A DNA stretch of 64,000 nt, from positions 547,501 to 611,500 of the forward strand of contig NZ_CP017476.1 of the NCBI RefSeq assembly GCF_001761385.1, written 5' to 3'. Source of the DNA: Hydrogenophaga crassostreae (GTDB taxonomy: Bacteria > Pseudomonadota > Gammaproteobacteria > Burkholderiales > Burkholderiaceae_C). Both the position numbers and the translations under genes were made by a program. Below, piece after piece: positions 1 through 10,326 of this stretch. The notes beneath the pieces are model-generated. The model made no database searches, had not been told where the DNA came from, and was given only the letters and a program-made list of their open reading frames with translations. How positions within the stretch are numbered: position 1 is the first letter of the stretch; every line of letters starts with the position of its first letter.

Positions 1-2299
<2,299 letters not shown>

Positions 2300-2424
2300 A
2301 TAACTTTGATGTTCATTCATCCAAGTTAGAAATGTCTGTTATGCCGAAAGCAGTTCAAAATGAACTGCGTATCGTTGGCAGCAATTAAAAATTATCTGAT
2401 TAGATACTCTATGAATTCGTTTGG

Positions 2425-2441
2425 CTTGTGCATTCACAAGT
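2425..2441 (+). other. Hairpin in the 23S-5S spacer
   Basis: The 156-base spacer between 23S and 5S contains a small perfect inverted repeat, CTTGTG, loop CATT, CACAAG, about 15 bases before the 5S start. Such stems in rRNA spacers are commonly processing sites for the precursor; that role is inferred from position only. Confidence 0.4.
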
Positions 2442-2455
2442 CGAACAACAAGTTA

Positions 2456-2570
2456 TGCCTGACGACCATAGCAAAGTGGTACCACTCCTTCCCATCCCGA
2501 ACAGGACAGTGAAACGCTTTTGCGCCGATGATAGTGCGGATTCCCGTGTGAAAGTAGGTCATCGTCAGGC
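2456..2570 (+). rRNA. rrf: 5S ribosomal RNA
   Basis: Begins TGCCTGACGACCATAGC and ends with the complementary GTCATCGTCAGGC, forming the 5S terminal helix. The internal segment CCCATCCCGAACAGGACAG is the conserved loop of bacterial 5S RNA. Length is about 115 nt, as expected. It follows the 23S gene by about 156 bases in the same direction, so it is the last RNA of this rrn operon; no distal tRNA is seen. Confidence 0.97.
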
Positions 2571-2586
2571 TCTTACAGCCCCCAAC

Positions 2587-2613
2587 ACCCCCTCGGTCTA
2601 TGACCTTGGGGGT
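2587..2613 (+). terminator. Probable rrn operon terminator hairpin
   Basis: Seventeen bases after 5S there is a stem CCCCC/GGGGG continuing, past a 2-nt internal loop, into GGTC/GACC with a TAT loop. The stem is strong but no T run follows, so it may be a Rho-assisted or processing hairpin rather than a simple intrinsic terminator. Confidence 0.5.
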
Positions 2614-3475
2614 CTTGGCGTTCTGGGCCATCCTGTCTTGGCTTTCCCAGCATTCAATGAGTGTCGGAGGCTTGCGAGTTTCTATGAGGTCGGACAGGGT
2701 GCCAACTCGGTGAGCCGTGTAAGAGGTGCGGTTTCGGCAACCCATGCATCATGAAATTGACCAGCCAGTAAGCGGTCATTGACGTGGCGTAGGTCGCACA
2801 GACACGAACGCTGCTTGAACGGGAGTGCCACGTTCAAGACCACGTATATCGGCATGGCGTCGCTCGTCGCGCAAGGAATGTTTCGCTCTCTGAAAGGCCT
2901 GGCAACCCGGCATCACGATGGGGTCATGCATTCTTTGCTGACCCGATCATGGCAAAAGTGCTCGCGCCCTGCTGAACCAGCAAAGGAGATGCGCGACTTG
3001 CCCGCGCGTCGTTCTAACTGTTCCGGGTTCGCGATGCACCATCGGTGATTTTGCTGGACGCCAGACAGCGACGTGGAGCCGTTACGCAACACCCACGGGC
3101 AGCCCATCAGACATTGCCCGAAGACAGATACAACCCGGAGGACTGCCGCAGAAGGCCCATCTGGATTGCTTCATCGCCATTCACGGCCCCGAGGTTCTCA
3201 ATGGTCAGGAGATCGCGGTCACTGGAGGAACGGCGGGAAACCACTACCAGCGTCGCACGCCGCCTTGGGGATGCTGCAGAACATGGAGGTCATCCTGAAA
3301 CACGTCCGAGCGTTAACGCTGGCTTCCTCACTCACCGAGCTTGGTCTCATGTTCAAAATCGGGGAATTGCAATCTGCGGCGTGGTTCGTTTCCCGGGTGT
3401 ACCCATTTGGATGAGGAGTCAACCCGTGTTGTTATCGGCGTCCGGGGTTCATGGCACATGTCGTAGCATTGGCTC
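2614..3475. other. About 860 bases without a convincing gene
   Basis: Between the rRNA operon and the SulP gene no open frame resembles a known family. Short overlapping frames exist on both strands, for example a plus-strand frame of 89 codons at 2779-3048, but none has a clear ribosome-binding site or recognisable domain. A plus-strand frame over about 3127-3285 encodes a protein-like stretch (...IHGPEVLNGQEIAVTGG...) that stops soon after and could be a decayed gene fragment. An inverted repeat (CTTGAACG, 9-nt loop, CGTTCAAG) lies at 2814-2838. I see nothing else that can be named. Confidence 0.4.
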
Positions 3476-5167
3476 ATGCACTCTTCAAATGGTTGGCAGC
3501 GCCATCTTCCTTTTCTGCAGTGGCCTCGCTTGACACCATCGCTGCTTCGCGGCGAATTGCTTGCAGGCGTAACTGTGGGTCTGATGCTGGTGCCGCAGGG
3601 TATCGCCTATGCGTTGTTGGCAGGAATGCCATTGGTCGCAGGCCTATACGCGTCCCTCTTGCCGGCGTTGATTGCGGTTCTATTCAGTGCGTCGCCGCGC
3701 CTTTCTGTCGGACCCACTGCTCTTTCCTGTCTGTTGGTAAGTGCATCGCTGTCTGGACTTGCTGAGCCCGGGACTGCCCGTTGGATTGAGTTGGCGGCGT
3801 GGCTTGCCTTGATGTCAGGGCTCTTGCAGGTTGGCGTAGGGCTTCTTCGTTCGGGGTGGTTGCTGAGTCTAGTGAATGCGCCGGTATTGATGGCATTCAC
3901 TCAAGGGGCTGGGCTGTTGATCATTGGCTCCCAGGTGCTCACACTGTTTGGACTACCCAATGATTGGGCCGCAGCATTGAATGAACCAAGCTTGCACCTG
4001 CCATCGCTGGCCTTCGGTGTGGGAAGCTATCTCGCACTAGCGTTGTTCCGCCGATGGAGTCGAACCTTCCCCTCGGTGCTGGTCTTGGTCGTGCTGGCTG
4101 CGATGGTGAGTGTCTGGACCGGCTTCGAAGCGAGTGGGGGCAGGGTGATTGGCGACTTGCCCACAGGCTTGCCACCCCTGGCATTGCCCAGTTGGCCGGG
4201 TACCGCCACTTTGACCAGCCTCTTGATGCCGACCCTCATGATCACCTTGGTGAGTTTTCTCGAGACGGCGTCAAGCGCCCGGATTGACAGCCGTGATCAG
4301 GGGCAGCGCTGGAACCGTGAGCAAGACCTGATTGGACACGGTCTGGCAAAGATGGCAGCGGGGTTGAGCGGGGCATTTCCAACCAGTACTTCTTTTTCAC
4401 GCTCTGTTCTCAACCGCTATGCGGGTGCCCGCACCGGATGGTCGGTGGTGTTCTCTGTCGCGGTGGTAGCCCTTGCGCTGCTGTTTACGCCGATGTTGCA
4501 TTCTGTTCCGATGCCTGTGTTGGCCGCTGTGGTCGTGGCCGCAGTGCAGAGCCTTCTTGCGCCTTCGGAATTTGTAAAGCTGTGGAGGGTTTCCCGCGTG
4601 GAAGCAGGCATTGCGGTGGTGACCTTTGGCATCACGCTCCTGGCTGCCCCACGCCTGTACTGGGGGGTATTGGCTGGGGTCGTCATGTCCCTGAGTCACT
4701 TTCTTTATCTTCGACTAAACCCGCGCATCATCGAGGTTGGCTTGCATCCGGATGGCAGCCTGAGGGACCGGAATCTCTGGAATTTGCCGCCCTTGGCGCC
4801 CTTTACCTATGCCTTGCGAATGGACGCCGAGCTTGATTTCGCCTCGGCCAACGACTTCGAGCGCATCGTCACGCAGTACCTGGTCGCTCATCCCGACACC
4901 CGCCACGTGATGTTGATTGCGCATCCAATCAACCAGATAGATGCGACGGGTGTCGAGACATTTGGCACATTGCTTGGACAACTGGCCGTGCAAAATATCA
5001 CGCTGCACCTTGTTGGACTCAAACTGCCGGTTGAACGCTCGCTGAAAGCGGCCGGTTTGCTGGCGCCGACATCCATGCTCAAGACCTACCGCACCGAGAC
5101 AGAGGCGCTGGTCGAGACGGACAGGATGAAGGCAGCTCTAAAAGAGCAGGACCCATCCGATCAATAG
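3476..5167 (+). CDS. SulP family inorganic anion transporter with STAS domain
   Basis: 563-residue inner-membrane transporter of the SLC26/SulP family, which move sulfate, bicarbonate or other anions, usually with H+ or Na+. The N-terminal family segment VGLMLVPQGIAYALLAGMP is at about residues 35-53, followed by the usual GLYASLLPALIAVLFSASPRLSVGPTA region. Many hydrophobic helices run to about residue 410, and a C-terminal STAS domain (about 440-545) contains the HVMLIAHPINQIDATGVET segment where these domains often carry a regulated Ser/Thr. Length is normal for the family. The ATG was chosen because it gives a full-length N terminus; no strong ribosome-binding site precedes it. Sulfate, bicarbonate and other anions cannot be told apart from sequence. 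Confidence 0.93.
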   Translation: MHSSNGWQRHLPFLQWPRLTPSLLRGELLAGVTVGLMLVPQGIAYALLAGMPLVAGLYASLLPALIAVLFSASPRLSVGPTALSCLLVSASLSGLAEPGTARWIELAAWLALMSGLLQVGVGLLRSGWLLSLVNAPVLMAFTQGAGLLIIGSQVLTLFGLPNDWAAALNEPSLHLPSLAFGVGSYLALALFRRWSRTFPSVLVLVVLAAMVSVWTGFEASGGRVIGDLPTGLPPLALPSWPGTATLTSLLMPTLMITLVSFLETASSARIDSRDQGQRWNREQDLIGHGLAKMAAGLSGAFPTSTSFSRSVLNRYAGARTGWSVVFSVAVVALALLFTPMLHSVPMPVLAAVVVAAVQSLLAPSEFVKLWRVSRVEAGIAVVTFGITLLAAPRLYWGVLAGVVMSLSHFLYLRLNPRIIEVGLHPDGSLRDRNLWNLPPLAPFTYALRMDAELDFASANDFERIVTQYLVAHPDTRHVMLIAHPINQIDATGVETFGTLLGQLAVQNITLHLVGLKLPVERSLKAAGLLAPTSMLKTYRTETEALVETDRMKAALKEQDPSDQ

Positions 5168-5309
5168 GCCAAGAGTGGAATCGAGAAACGGGTTCAAACT
5201 GCCCAACCCGCGAAATGAACTTCGGCAAGTGTGTGTTTTACACGCGAGCGAATATCCAATTCTGCGCGCACATGCAAGAATGAAGTGCTTAACCACAGGG
5301 GGAACTGCC

Positions 5310-5633
5310 ATGTCGCTGTACCGATTCAAATCCAGAGAGACGGGCGATCTCGTGATGCTCCAGCCACACGGCCGCCGAATTCTGGAGATTTTGGACAAAG
5401 ACCTTTCTTCGGGCATCATCCAGCCCGAAGAAATGCCCGCAGCGGTGGCAAAGCTGCGGGATGCGGCAGATCAAGAGGCAGCCGATCAACAGCGCCAGAA
5501 AGAGGAGGCGTTGGCCAAGGGCGACGTGGCCCCCGAATTTGACTCCGTCACGCTCAAGCTGAGAATCGTGCCATTTGTCGAGATGCTGCAGCGCTGTGAA
5601 CAAGCCAGGGTAGATGTGGTCTGGGGTGTCTAG
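5310..5633 (+). CDS. DUF1840 domain-containing protein
   Basis: Small soluble protein of 107 residues matching the DUF1840 family: it opens MSLYRFKSRETGDLVMLQP and ends with the typical VDVVWGV. The middle is charged and Gln/Glu/Ala-rich (about residues 50-75), probably helical. The start is the ATG preceded by AGGGGGA seven bases upstream, rather than the earlier in-frame codons at 5175. The family is common in Beta- and Gammaproteobacteria and has no established function. It lies about 140 bases after the SulP gene in the same direction and may be co-transcribed with it. It converges with the next gene, 16 bases away. Confidence 0.88.
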   Translation: MSLYRFKSRETGDLVMLQPHGRRILEILDKDLSSGIIQPEEMPAAVAKLRDAADQEAADQQRQKEEALAKGDVAPEFDSVTLKLRIVPFVEMLQRCEQARVDVVWGV

Positions 5634-5649
5634 ACACACCGGCGGGCGT

Positions 5650-6024
5650 TCATGCTGACCGAATCAGTTTCAGAGGCTGCCCTGCCACAATGCCCAATGC
5701 CTGTGCAGCCTCGTTGGCGAAGCTGATCACTCCAGCTTCGTAGGTGCTTTCGGCCTGCCCTATGCAGGCGCTTTCGTAAGAAACCGTGCAGGCGGCCAAC
5801 CCTTGAGACTCCAGTAACGCCAGCCCGGCGATGCCTGCCGAGTCTTTTCCCACGCCTGCGTCATTAAAAACGCTGAGCAAGGGCCTGGCGGCTAAGGCGT
5901 ACCGCGCCGAGCTCAATCCTCCATGAGATCCGCTGACAGCCAAACAACCGGCATCCGCCGCCGACAACTCGGTGATGGAGTCAACGATCCGCAACGGGGC
6001 AATGAGAAGCTGACAGTCGGTCAT
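5650..6024 (-). CDS. Conserved hypothetical protein (unknown family)
   Basis: 124-residue protein that I cannot assign to a named family. It is compact and rich in Ala, Gly and Ser, with no signal peptide or membrane helix. The most distinctive segments are VSGSHGGLSSARYA (about residues 30-43), SVFNDAGVGKDSAG (51-64) and YEAGVISFANEAAQALG (95-111); these look like conserved loops of a small alpha/beta domain. The frame was started at the ATG at 6024; an earlier start is possible because the frame is open further upstream. It lies downstream of the dctPQM genes on the same strand but beyond their terminator, so it is probably expressed separately. Confidence 0.6.
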   Translation of the reverse strand: MTDCQLLIAPLRIVDSITELSAADAGCLAVSGSHGGLSSARYALAARPLLSVFNDAGVGKDSAGIAGLALLESQGLAACTVSYESACIGQAESTYEAGVISFANEAAQALGIVAGQPLKLIRSA

Positions 6025-6058
6025 ATCGCAGGATACCAAGTCCGAGTCAGACAAGGCG

Positions 6059-6088
6059 AAAAAAAAGCCAGCGACTTTTGCCGCTGGC
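6059..6088 (-). terminator. Intrinsic terminator of the dctPQM operon
   Basis: On the minus strand GCCAGCGGCAAAAGTCGCTGGC forms a 7-bp stem, followed at once by a run of eight T. It lies about 30 bases after the dctM stop codon. Confidence 0.9.
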
Positions 6089-6119
6089 CTTCTGTCTGGG
6101 CGATCAGCCCCTGCGTCAA

Positions 6120-7403
6120 TCAGGGACCAAAAATGGCGTTGGGCAAAGCCAGCGTGATCGCCGGAATGTAGGTAACCATCACCAGGAACACCAGCAACAC
6201 AGTCAACCAAGGCAGCGCAGCGCGGGACACCTGCATCAAACTCATCTTGGTCACGCCACTGGTCACGAACAGGTTCAGACCCACCGGCGGTGTCACCATG
6301 CCGATCTCCATGTTCACCACCATGATCACGCCCAGGTGAATCGGGTCGATGCCCAGTTGCGATGCAATCGGGAACAAGATGGGCGCAAGAATCAGGATGA
6401 CGCCGGTTGGCTCCATGAAAGCTCCGGCCACCAGCAACAGCACGTTGACCACGATCAGGAACATCCACGGCGACATGCCAACTTCCAGAATGGACTCGGC
6501 AATCGTTTGTGGAATGCGCTCGGTGGTGAGCACGTGAGCAAACAGCAGGGCGTTGGCCACGATGAACATCAGCATCACGGTGGTTTTGGATGATTCCAGG
6601 AACACCTCAGGCAGGTCCTTGAATCCCAGGTCACGGTAAATGAAGACGGCGACAAACAGCGCATACACGGCCGAGACAGCCGCCGCTTCGGTGGGTGTGA
6701 ACACGCCACCGTAGATGCCGCCCATGATGATGACCAGCAAAGCCAGGCCCCACATGGATTCCCGGAACGATCGCAAGACCTCGCGCAACGGCGCTTTGGC
6801 AGGAGGCGTCAGTTGCAGCTTGCCGGCGCGCCACCACACAGCAAACATCAGCATCAGACCCAGCAAAATGCCAGGCACCACACCGGCCATGAACAGGCGA
6901 CCCACGGAAACCTCGGTCACAGCGGCGTAAACCACCATGACGATAGAGGGTGGGATCAGAATGCCCAACGTGCCAGCGTTGCAAATCACGCCTGCGGCAA
7001 ATTCCTTTGTGTAGCCGTTTTTCACCATACCAGCGATCACGATGGAGCCAATGGCCACCACCGTAGCCGGGCTCGAACCCGAGACCGCAGCGAACAACAT
7101 ACAGGCCAGAATCGACGCAATGGCCAAGCCCCCGCGCATGTGGCCCACCGCCGCGATGGCGAAGGTCACCATGCGCCGTGCCACGCCGCCGGTCGACATC
7201 AGGTTGCCGGCAAGAACGAAGAACGGGATGGCCAGCAGGGTGTAGTGCTCGCTGGTCTCGAACAGCTTGATGGACATCGAAGCCAGCGAGTCCTGTGAGA
7301 AGAAGTAAATGGTCAGCAGGCTGGAAAGTCCCAGGCCGATGGCCACCGGCATGCCCAGTGCCAGAAAGAGGAAAAGGCAGGTAAAAAGAACGAGCGTGTT
7401 CAT
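6120..7403 (-). CDS. dctM: TRAP transporter large permease DctM
   Basis: 427-residue integral membrane protein, the large subunit of a tripartite ATP-independent periplasmic transporter; these import carboxylates such as malate, succinate or other organic acids using an ion gradient. It begins MNTLVLFTCLFLFLALGMPV and is almost wholly hydrophobic, about 11-13 helices. DctM family signatures include AIPFFVLAGNLMSTGG (about 58-73), SGSSPATVVAIGS and GTLGILIPPS. Its ATG overlaps the dctQ stop codon in ATGA, so the two permease genes are probably translationally coupled. Substrate is not readable from the sequence. Confidence 0.96.
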   Translation of the reverse strand: MNTLVLFTCLFLFLALGMPVAIGLGLSSLLTIYFFSQDSLASMSIKLFETSEHYTLLAIPFFVLAGNLMSTGGVARRMVTFAIAAVGHMRGGLAIASILACMLFAAVSGSSPATVVAIGSIVIAGMVKNGYTKEFAAGVICNAGTLGILIPPSIVMVVYAAVTEVSVGRLFMAGVVPGILLGLMLMFAVWWRAGKLQLTPPAKAPLREVLRSFRESMWGLALLVIIMGGIYGGVFTPTEAAAVSAVYALFVAVFIYRDLGFKDLPEVFLESSKTTVMLMFIVANALLFAHVLTTERIPQTIAESILEVGMSPWMFLIVVNVLLLVAGAFMEPTGVILILAPILFPIASQLGIDPIHLGVIMVVNMEIGMVTPPVGLNLFVTSGVTKMSLMQVSRAALPWLTVLLVFLVMVTYIPAITLALPNAIFGP

Positions 7404-7927
7404 GCGGCCTCCTCGTCGGCTTTGAGCTTCATGGCATCAGCGGCTTCGTCGGCCAGGTGCAGGCTGGTGGTCTTGCCGGTCACCAGGTTCCAGAGGATTT
7501 GCAGGAAGCGAAACGCCACCATCGCGTAGCCAATCGGCATGATGATCAGCACTTGCCAGCGTTCGATGGGCATGTCATCAAACTCGATGCCCACGTCTTT
7601 CATCTTGCTCACGTATTCTGTCGCGCCCACCATCACGAAGCCGACATAAACCAGGCACAGCAGCACCACCAGGATGGCCGAGGCACGGCGCATGCCTTCG
7701 GGCATGATTCGAACCAGTGCGTCGACGCCGATGTGCGATCCGACGCGAACGCCATAAGAAATGCCGACGAAGATCATGACCGCAAAGCACACCGTGGTGA
7801 GCTCCAGGTTCCATGAGTAACCGGTGTTGAAGATGTAACGTCGCACCACTTGCATGAAGGCCAGAGAGGTCATGGCCAGCAGCATGAGCGACATGATCCA
7901 CTCTTCGAGATGGTCAAGTAATTTCAT
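7400..7927 (-). CDS. dctQ: TRAP transporter small permease DctQ
   Basis: 175-residue inner-membrane protein with four predicted helices, the small permease subunit that pairs with DctM. It opens MKLLDHLEEWIMSLMLLAMT and carries the family-type segment NTGYSWNLELTTVCFAVMIFVG after the first helix. The ATG at 7927 was chosen over an upstream codon at 7978 because the intervening sequence contains a terminator-like hairpin. It ends in the ATGA overlap with dctM. The C-terminal tail, after the fourth helix, is charged and Ala/Asp-rich. Confidence 0.94.
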   Translation of the reverse strand: MKLLDHLEEWIMSLMLLAMTSLAFMQVVRRYIFNTGYSWNLELTTVCFAVMIFVGISYGVRVGSHIGVDALVRIMPEGMRRASAILVVLLCLVYVGFVMVGATEYVSKMKDVGIEFDDMPIERWQVLIIMPIGYAMVAFRFLQILWNLVTGKTTSLHLADEAADAMKLKADEEAA

Positions 7928-7938
7928 GATGAATCCTG

Positions 7939-7964
7939 AAAAAACCCCGGACTCAGCCGGGGTT
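7939..7964 (-). terminator. Hairpin between dctP and dctQ (possible attenuator)
   Basis: On the minus strand AACCCCGG, six-base loop, CCGGGGTT is followed by a T run (six T in all). This is a good intrinsic terminator, yet it lies inside the operon, between the binding-protein gene and the permease genes. A partial terminator here would give more binding protein than permease, which is common in such operons; that use is inferred. Confidence 0.75.
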
Positions 7965-7992
7965 CTGTGGGGGAACAAAGGTCAGCAGTCGC

Positions 7993-8970
7993 TCACTTGT
8001 TGGTTTTTTGAGCTGCCTGGATCAGGTCGGCGCCGATTTCACCTTCAAACTGCTTCCAGACCGGCTGCATGGCCGTGCGCCAGGCTTTCAGCTGCTCAGC
8101 ATTCAACGGCAGCAATTTGGCCTTGTTGTCGGCGATCACCTTCTTGCGGAATTCGGCATCTTCGTCATTGGCGACCTTGTTGCCAAAGGCAATGGATTCT
8201 TTCATGGCTTCGTTCAGGCCGGTGCGCACGTCAGCCGGCAGGCCATCCCACCATTTGGTGTTTGTGATCACCATGTAGTCGAGCACGCCGTGGTTGCTCT
8301 CCATGATGTAGCTCTGCACTTCGTGAAACTTCTTGCTGTAGATGTTTGACCATGGATTCTCTGCACCGTCGACCACACCGGTTTGCAGCGCTTGGTACAC
8401 CTCAGCGAAAGCCAGTTTTTGCGGGTTGCCACCAACGGCCTTGAACTGGGCTTCGAGCACATCAGATGCCTGGATGCGGAACTTCAGGCCTTTGGCATCA
8501 CCGGGCATCGCAAGTGATTTGTTGGCCGACAGCTGCTTCATGCCGTTGTGCAGGTAACCCAGGCCGGTGATGCCCTTTTTGTTCATCGAATTCAACAAGG
8601 CCTGGCCTTCGGCGCTGGCCTGGAAGCGGTCAACCGCTTCCAGATCGGTGAACAGGAAAGGCAAGTCAAAAATCTGCAGCTTGGGGGTGTACTTGCCGAA
8701 CTTGGCCAGCGAAGGGGCAATGATCTGCACGTCGCCCAGCAACAGCGCTTCCATTTCTTTGCCGTCGCCGAACAACTGGCTGTTAGGGAACACTTGCACT
8801 TCCACTTTGCCGGCCAGCTTCTTCTCGGCCAGTTCCTTGAACTTCAACGCAGCTTGACCCTTGGGCGTCACGTCGGCCACCACGTGGCTGTACTTGATGA
8901 CGATGGGGGCAGCGTAGGTGTTCAGACCGATGGCAAACAGCGCAGCGGCGAGGGCGTATTTCAATTTCAT
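7993..8970 (-). CDS. dctP: TRAP transporter substrate-binding protein DctP
   Basis: 325-residue periplasmic binding protein of the DctP family. It has a signal peptide (MKLKYALAAALFAIGLNTYA, cleavage near residue 20) and then the family opening PIVIKYSHVVADVTPKGQAA. The ligand-contact region has KGLKFRIQASDVLEAQFKAV (about 146-165), whose Arg normally pairs with the substrate carboxylate, and GVVDGAENPWSNIYSKKFHEVQ. The ATG at 8970 follows a GGAGA motif and was preferred to one five codons upstream. It is first in the dctPQM operon, with a terminator-like hairpin before dctQ. A C4-dicarboxylate is the likeliest type of ligand but is not proven. Confidence 0.94.
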   Translation of the reverse strand: MKLKYALAAALFAIGLNTYAAPIVIKYSHVVADVTPKGQAALKFKELAEKKLAGKVEVQVFPNSQLFGDGKEMEALLLGDVQIIAPSLAKFGKYTPKLQIFDLPFLFTDLEAVDRFQASAEGQALLNSMNKKGITGLGYLHNGMKQLSANKSLAMPGDAKGLKFRIQASDVLEAQFKAVGGNPQKLAFAEVYQALQTGVVDGAENPWSNIYSKKFHEVQSYIMESNHGVLDYMVITNTKWWDGLPADVRTGLNEAMKESIAFGNKVANDEDAEFRKKVIADNKAKLLPLNAEQLKAWRTAMQPVWKQFEGEIGADLIQAAQKTNK

Positions 8971-9120
8971 GGGGTGTGTCTCCAAAACTTGGTTGAGTCC
9001 GAATTGAACTGCCCTGAAGCTTACCGTTGGCGCAGGAGGATGCCAACTGTGGCGTTCAACAGCAGGGAAAACCCTGAAGTGGTAAGACCCGCGTCAGCCA
9101 TGGGCTGCGCCGCCGCCGCG

Positions 9121-10140
9121 TCAGTGGCCGAGGGCCTGATGGGCGTCGTCCAGCCAGTGCATGCCTATGCGACTGCCCAACTGATCGTGTACGGATTGTG
9201 TGGCGTCGCGCAGAAGCTGTCGCTGGGCTGCCGAGGGCTCGTGAACGGCGGTGGTGCCCGCTTGATGCAAGGCTTGCAGCGCCTTGTTGTTCTGGCCATC
9301 GGCGATCTGGTTGCCATAGGTCAAAGCGTCGGTCATGGCCTGCTGCAACAGGCGCTGGTCCATTGGAGCCAGACTGCGCCAGAAGCGCTGCCCGGTGACC
9401 ACAGCGTATCCCAGGTAGGCGTGACCGGTGAGCGTCAGGTCGGATTGCACGCGGTGCATGCCCTGGGTCCAGAAGTTGGACAGCGGGTTCTCGGTTCCGT
9501 CGACCACCCGGCGCGCCAGTGCCTGGCGGGTGGCCCCGAAGGGCAGCGGGACCGGAAGCGCTCCCAGCGCGCGCATTTGTGCTGCGATCACACGAGAGGT
9601 TTGCACCCGCATACGCAACCCTTGGAAATCGCCGGTGCTGAGCAGGGGCCGGTTGGCACTCATGTGTTTGAACCCATTGTCGAGAAAGCCCAGGCCAACC
9701 ATGCCGTTGCGCTCCAGGCCTTTGAGCAGACGCTCGCCCAGCGGGCCTTCGGTGATTCGGTGCACGTCTTGCAAACTGTCGAACAAATAAGGCAGGTCGA
9801 AAAGTTCAAACTCGGGGAATCCCACCCGGCCGAATTTCGACAACGATGGCGCCAGCATTTCGACCGCGCCCGCCTGCAGGGCCTGCATCTCGTCGCGGTC
9901 GCCATACAGCGAGGAGCCGGGATACACCTCGACCACCATGCGCCCGGCGCTTCGTTGCTCCACCAATGTTTTGAAGCGTTCAACCGCCAGCCCTTTGGGC
10001 GTGTCTTGCGCCACCACGTGGGCAAAGCGGATTTTCAAAGGCCCGGCCCACACCGGAGCCGCCAACGACAGAATGAGCGCCAGCAGTGCGCCGCCCCAGC
10101 GCATGCTGATGAAGGAGGTGCGAGAGGAGAGTACGGTCAT
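9121..10140 (-). CDS. Second DctP-like binding protein, without its own permease genes
   Basis: Up to 339 residues, a second DctP-family periplasmic protein. A signal peptide is visible (MRWGGALLALILSLAAPVWA, starting at codon 13, so the true start may be 10104). It keeps the family landmarks IRFAHVVAQDTPKGLAVERF, GLRMRVQTSRVIAAQMRALG and RVVDGTENPLSNFWTQG. It lies between dctP and a divergent sensor kinase gene, with no permease genes attached. It may share DctQM, or may present ligand to the neighbouring sensor, as some TRAP binding proteins are known to do; the sequence does not decide. Clearly a paralogue of, not a copy of, the adjacent DctP. Confidence 0.88.
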   Translation of the reverse strand: MTVLSSRTSFISMRWGGALLALILSLAAPVWAGPLKIRFAHVVAQDTPKGLAVERFKTLVEQRSAGRMVVEVYPGSSLYGDRDEMQALQAGAVEMLAPSLSKFGRVGFPEFELFDLPYLFDSLQDVHRITEGPLGERLLKGLERNGMVGLGFLDNGFKHMSANRPLLSTGDFQGLRMRVQTSRVIAAQMRALGALPVPLPFGATRQALARRVVDGTENPLSNFWTQGMHRVQSDLTLTGHAYLGYAVVTGQRFWRSLAPMDQRLLQQAMTDALTYGNQIADGQNNKALQALHQAGTTAVHEPSAAQRQLLRDATQSVHDQLGSRIGMHWLDDAHQALGH

Positions 10141-10326
10141 CGCCGCTATGCTAGAGCCTGTTCACCCAATTCTCCAAGATGCCTTGCAGATCATTCAAGA
10201 CCACTGGCAGAGATCGATGCACCTCCTGGCTTCGCAACCGGCGGAACGGCACCCGGGACGCACCCTGAAAATGGCGGCGGTCGCGTCTCGTTGCCGGATC
10301 GGGTCTTGGGCCTCGGGTGTACGCGC

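Noticed and set aside
9020..9050. Possible sigma-54 promoter upstream of dctP (TTGGCATCCTCCTGC on the minus strand)
   Set aside because: The GG to GC spacing is one base short, and the neighbouring regulator is a LuxR-type, not a sigma-54 activator.
8548..10326. Open frame of about 590 codons upstream of and joined to the sensor kinase
   Set aside because: It lies antisense to dctP and the second DctP gene, has no domain or signal, and is explained by GC-rich codon bias. The kinase starts at 10327.
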